Source of the DNA: CABZJG01 sp965659715
GTDB lineage: Bacteria; Pseudomonadota; Alphaproteobacteria; Rhodobacterales; Rhodobacteraceae
NCBI GenBank assembly: GCA_965659715.1
Contig: CBFHXE010000034.1
Span: 1 to 25,979 of the forward strand
Direction: 5' to 3'
DNA: 25,979 bases
Shown here one piece after another: positions 23,360-25,979 of this stretch (its first letter is position 1; each line of letters begins with the position of its first letter). The translations under genes were made by a program, and so were the position numbers. The notes under the pieces are model-generated. The model searched no databases, had not been told where the DNA came from, and was given only the letters and a program-made list of their open reading frames with translations.

Positions 23360-24310
23360 TTAGGATAGCACAATAGTGACATAGGCCAAATAACTGCCGG
23401 TCAAGAGCACACCCCAAAATCGCGTGAGTTTCATCCGCCAAACTACAAACGGCGCAAGCAGTAGCGAAGACCCCAGCATGACCCAAAGATCAAAGGTCAA
23501 AAACGCGCGCGGTACCGGCACGTCACCAATCAATGCGGTGATCCCAATAATGGCCAGCAGATTAAACATATTTGACCCGATCACATTGCCAATTGCGATA
23601 TCTGCTTGCCTTCTAATAGCGCTCATCACTGTGGTGGCCAACTCTGGCAAGGAAGTTCCAATAGCGATTAATGTCAAACCAATGGCTGTTTCGCTAACAT
23701 GATAGCTGAGCGCGATAGCGGTTGCGCTACTCACCAGAATTTCTGCGCCCAGCGGTAGTCCAACCAACCCAAGCAACAAATAAAACGTAATCCACCAACC
23801 GCTCATAGACTGATCCGCGGCCTCTAGATTGGTTAAATCAACCGGATCTTTGCCGGTTTCTCGGCGGTGGGCGCGGGCCTGCATAAAGGCATCTCGCAGA
23901 GAATAGCCAAGTGCAGCCAAGAGCACAGCGCCCTGCCAAAAACCAAATTCTCCGGTAAAGGCCAAGGCAATAAACAGCAGTGTTGCCAGCAACATAAAGC
24001 CATAGATTTTGCGGCTGTTACAATGAGAAGTATCCAACACAGATATGATCGCCGGAATGCCCAAAACCAAGAGCACATTGGCTGTGTTCGAGCCTACTAC
24101 ATTGCCCAAGGCAATCCCTGGCGCGTTATCCAAAGTGGCCCGGATTGCAATCAAAAGCTCAGGCGCTGAGGTTCCAAACGCCACGATGGTCAAGCTGACG
24201 ATCAAAGCCGGCACCCCAAGCCGCAAGCTTAGGTTGACAGCGCCTTTTACCAGCACGTCCCCAGCCAAAAGTAATATAACAAGACCAATCGCAGACAGCA
24301 GCCAATCCAT
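23360..24310 (-). CDS. Calcium/sodium antiporter (CaCA family, YrbG-like)
   Basis: Inner-membrane cation exchanger of 316 residues with about ten membrane segments. The two inverted alpha repeats that define the CaCA family are clear. The first has VAFGTSAPELLI followed by GNVVGSNTANVLLVLG; the second has IAIGTSLPELATT followed by GNVIGSNMFNLLAIIG. The Glu of each PEL and the Asn of each GSN motif bind the cations. Between them lies a polar cytoplasmic loop (about 145-170). The start is ATG at 24310, or a GTG one codon earlier; AGGGG lies six bases before the ATG. It follows the zinc-ribbon gene by nine bases. Confidence 0.93.
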   Translation of the reverse strand: MDWLLSAIGLVILLLAGDVLVKGAVNLSLRLGVPALIVSLTIVAFGTSAPELLIAIRATLDNAPGIALGNVVGSNTANVLLVLGIPAIISVLDTSHCNSRKIYGFMLLATLLFIALAFTGEFGFWQGAVLLAALGYSLRDAFMQARAHRRETGKDPVDLTNLEAADQSMSGWWITFYLLLGLVGLPLGAEILVSSATAIALSYHVSETAIGLTLIAIGTSLPELATTVMSAIRRQADIAIGNVIGSNMFNLLAIIGITALIGDVPVPRAFLTFDLWVMLGSSLLLAPFVVWRMKLTRFWGVLLTGSYLAYVTIVLS

Positions 24311-24319
24311 CACAGGCCC

Positions 24320-24481
24320 CTATTTAGCGCCACAAACACAGGGCGGCTTACCGATCATGATCCGGCCGCACTCCGGGCATCTTGCGGTTTTGCGACGGCC
24401 AACCTTTGGCATCCGTAACCTGCCAAACATGGCCAAGACCGCCATGCCAGCCAAAAACAAGACTACAATCTTAAAAATCAT
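24320..24481 (-). CDS. Small membrane protein with C-terminal zinc ribbon
   Basis: A 53-residue protein with one hydrophobic helix (about 3-19), a basic stretch (about 21-33) and two cysteine pairs (CPECG at 35-39 and CVCG at 48-51) that form a likely zinc ribbon. The ATG at 24481 is separated by one base from the stop of the peptidase gene, so the two are translationally coupled. A TTG start at 24502 is possible but lies inside that gene. Its closest look-alikes are short unnamed proteins of Rhodobacteraceae. The function is unknown; a tether or partner of the peptidase or the antiporter is only a guess. Confidence 0.75.
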   Translation of the reverse strand: MIFKIVVLFLAGMAVLAMFGRLRMPKVGRRKTARCPECGRIMIGKPPCVCGAK

Positions 24482-24482
24482 A

Positions 24483-25280
24483 TCAAAGCCCAAAGCGGGC
24501 AAAGGCCGCCTTTTCCTCTAACATAATCGATGCGCTGTGGAACAGGGATGCGCCAAATCGCTGTGCCAGGCTTTTCTTTTGGCCATAAAGCCGGAAACGT
24601 ACTTTTTCGCCATAGCGCTCTTTTATAACAGGCACCAGATGACCAATTGCATCCGCCAGCCCCAAGTCAACAGCGGTCTGACCGACCCAGTATTCTCCGC
24701 TAAACAAATCTTCATCAGAACTGAACTTGTCGCCTCTGCGTGCAGTGACATGGTCAATAAAGGCTTTGTGGACCTGCTCTAGGGTGGCTTTCATGCGGGC
24801 CACATCTTCGGGCTTTTCTTCGCGAAACGGGTCAAGCGTCGATTTTGATTTTCCCGCCGTATAGACCCGCCGCTCAATGCCATAACGGGCAAGGAACTCT
24901 GGCGCGCCAAATCCGGCAGAGATCACGCCGATGGACCCAACGATCGAGCTATGGTCGAGAAAGATCTCATCCGCTGTCACCGCCAGCCAATAACCGCCCG
25001 AGGCGGCCACATCCTCGACAAATGCCAGAACCGGCACTTTATGCTCTTCTGCAAGCCGGCGAATTCGCGCCCCAATAAGCGAGGATTGAACTGGTGAGCC
25101 ACCGGGTGAGTTTAAAACCAAGGCCACAGCGTCGGGTTTGCCTTTGAGAAAGGCCTTTTCCAATATTGGGGCTAAAGCCTGATCATTTAGCTGCCCACGC
25201 GACCCAGCCGCAATAAGACCAGAAAGCCGCACGACGGCTACGGATTTTTGAGATTTGCGAAATGGAATTTTAAGTTTCAT
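24483..25280 (-). CDS. S49 family serine peptidase (short SppA/SohB-like)
   Basis: Ser/Lys-dyad protease related to signal peptide peptidase A, 265 residues, the short (SppA36) form with one catalytic domain. The nucleophile is Ser94 in VAASGGYWLA, and the general base is probably Lys146 in AGKSKSTLDPF. The Ser-Lys distance of 52 residues equals that in Bacillus SppA. NSPGG at 57-61 forms the oxyanion region. Unlike most SppA proteins, it shows no N-terminal membrane helix or signal peptide: the start reads MKLKIPFRKSQKSVAVVRLSG, so it is cytoplasmic or peripheral. The frame runs upstream to 25418, but the ATG at 25280 fits the family. It is the first gene of a four-gene operon. Confidence 0.9.
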   Translation of the reverse strand: MKLKIPFRKSQKSVAVVRLSGLIAAGSRGQLNDQALAPILEKAFLKGKPDAVALVLNSPGGSPVQSSLIGARIRRLAEEHKVPVLAFVEDVAASGGYWLAVTADEIFLDHSSIVGSIGVISAGFGAPEFLARYGIERRVYTAGKSKSTLDPFREEKPEDVARMKATLEQVHKAFIDHVTARRGDKFSSDEDLFSGEYWVGQTAVDLGLADAIGHLVPVIKERYGEKVRFRLYGQKKSLAQRFGASLFHSASIMLEEKAAFARFGL

Positions 25281-25363
25281 GGTCCTGATGTAGAGTGCTT
25301 GGCGCAAACAAACAAGAACCCTAGGTGATCCATTAAAATTAATTTTCGACCGCAGGAAAGCCT

Positions 25364-25979
25364 TTAGCTGCGCAGCCGCCATCCAGTTTTGAAAATCCAG
25401 CCAATCACAGCCAGACACAGTACGGTGAAACCAAAAATAGCGATCAAGCTGGTATAGACAGACACATCGGCCATTCCGAAAAACGACCAGCGAAAGCCAG
25501 AGATTAAATACACAACCGGATTTAACATGGCGATGTTTTGCCAGACCGGCGGCAACATCGAGATTGAATAGAACGAGCCGCCAAGAAACACCAGCGGCGT
25601 TACAATCAGCAAAGGCACCACTTGCAGCTGCTCAAAATTCTTTGCCCATATGCCAAGAATAAAGCCTAAAAGCGAAAACGAAAAACAGGTCAGAACCAGA
25701 AACGCAAACATGGCGAACGGATATTGGATTTTCAGATCAACAAAAAGTGTCGAGGTGGCCAAAATAACCATGCCGATCAACAGCGCTTTGGTGGCCGCCG
25801 CGCCCACATATCCAGCTACGATTTCCAGAAAACTTACCGGCGCTGAAAGCAATTCATAAATCGTGCCGACAAATTTTGGGAAATATATCCCAAAAGAAGC
25901 ATTCGATATTGCTTGCGTCATTACCGTGAGCATCACCAGACCGGGCACAATAAAGGTGCCGTAGCTGACCCCTTCGACC
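25364..25979 (-). CDS. ABC-2 type transporter permease (YadH-like), C-terminal part
   Basis: Membrane subunit of an ABC exporter; the 5' end lies beyond the window. The visible ~204 residues begin VEGVSYGTFIVPGLVML and show about five to six membrane helices. FGIYFPKFVGTIYELLSAPVS and the segment VPLLIVTPLVFLGGSFYSISMLPP are characteristic of ABC-2 permeases of the YadH/NodJ/DrrB group. The C-terminus is a short basic tail, KTGWRLRS. The cognate ATPase is not in the window and would be expected upstream, past the right edge. It reads in the same direction as the peptidase gene, with 83 bases between that may contain the latter's promoter. The exported substrate is unknown. Confidence 0.9.
   Translation of the reverse strand, partial: VEGVSYGTFIVPGLVMLTVMTQAISNASFGIYFPKFVGTIYELLSAPVSFLEIVAGYVGAAATKALLIGMVILATSTLFVDLKIQYPFAMFAFLVLTCFSFSLLGFILGIWAKNFEQLQVVPLLIVTPLVFLGGSFYSISMLPPVWQNIAMLNPVVYLISGFRWSFFGMADVSVYTSLIAIFGFTVLCLAVIGWIFKTGWRLRS

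Overview
The window looks like a chromosomal segment of an alphaproteobacterium, most likely the Roseobacter group of the Rhodobacteraceae. The evidence is the split ATP synthase operon beginning at atpH-atpA, a DUF2125 protein, a short cytoplasmic S49 peptidase, a methyltransferase divergent from glyoxalase II, and the moderate GC content with AT-rich intergenic gaps. No tRNA, rRNA, insertion sequence, phage gene or CRISPR array is visible. Coding density is high and most genes are ordinary core functions.

Positions 1-2770: the start of the ATP synthase operon on the minus strand (atpH, then atpA cut by the window edge), a small methyltransferase (minus), and divergent gloB (plus). Positions 2941-5268: clpA with a GTG start and a possible heat-shock promoter. 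A two-tier nested inverted repeat at 5263-5326 separates clpA from the convergent genes that follow.

Positions 5330-9938 (minus strand): chaC-like gamma-glutamylcyclotransferase, then a MotA/TolQ/ExbB-type channel protein, then a 933-residue MotB/OmpA-type protein. The last two form a putative ion-driven stator. The OmpA partner carries about 750 residues of proline-free coiled coil between its membrane helix and its peptidoglycan-binding domain. This is the most unusual object in the window.

Positions 10005-20391 (plus strand): a DUF2125 protein, then a long peptide-type ABC transport and catabolic operon. Its order is substrate-binding protein, strong intrinsic terminator (probably attenuating), two permeases joined by 4-base ATGA overlaps, a fused double ATPase, aldehyde dehydrogenase, an AlkX/YcaQ-like DNA glycosylase homologue, a short-chain dehydrogenase, and a P1-family self-processing amidase/aminopeptidase. 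The layout suggests uptake of a peptide- or amide-like compound, intracellular amide cleavage, and oxidation of alcohol and aldehyde intermediates. The substrate cannot be read from sequence.

Positions 20392-25979 (minus strand): uvrC, whose stop codon directly abuts the P1 gene's stop; an AT-rich 325-base gap with one exact DnaA-box 9-mer and a palindrome; then a compact operon of sppA-like peptidase, a 53-residue membrane/zinc-ribbon protein, a CaCA-type Na+/Ca2+ antiporter and a pteridine-reductase-like dehydrogenase. The 3' part of an ABC-2 permease gene runs off the window end.
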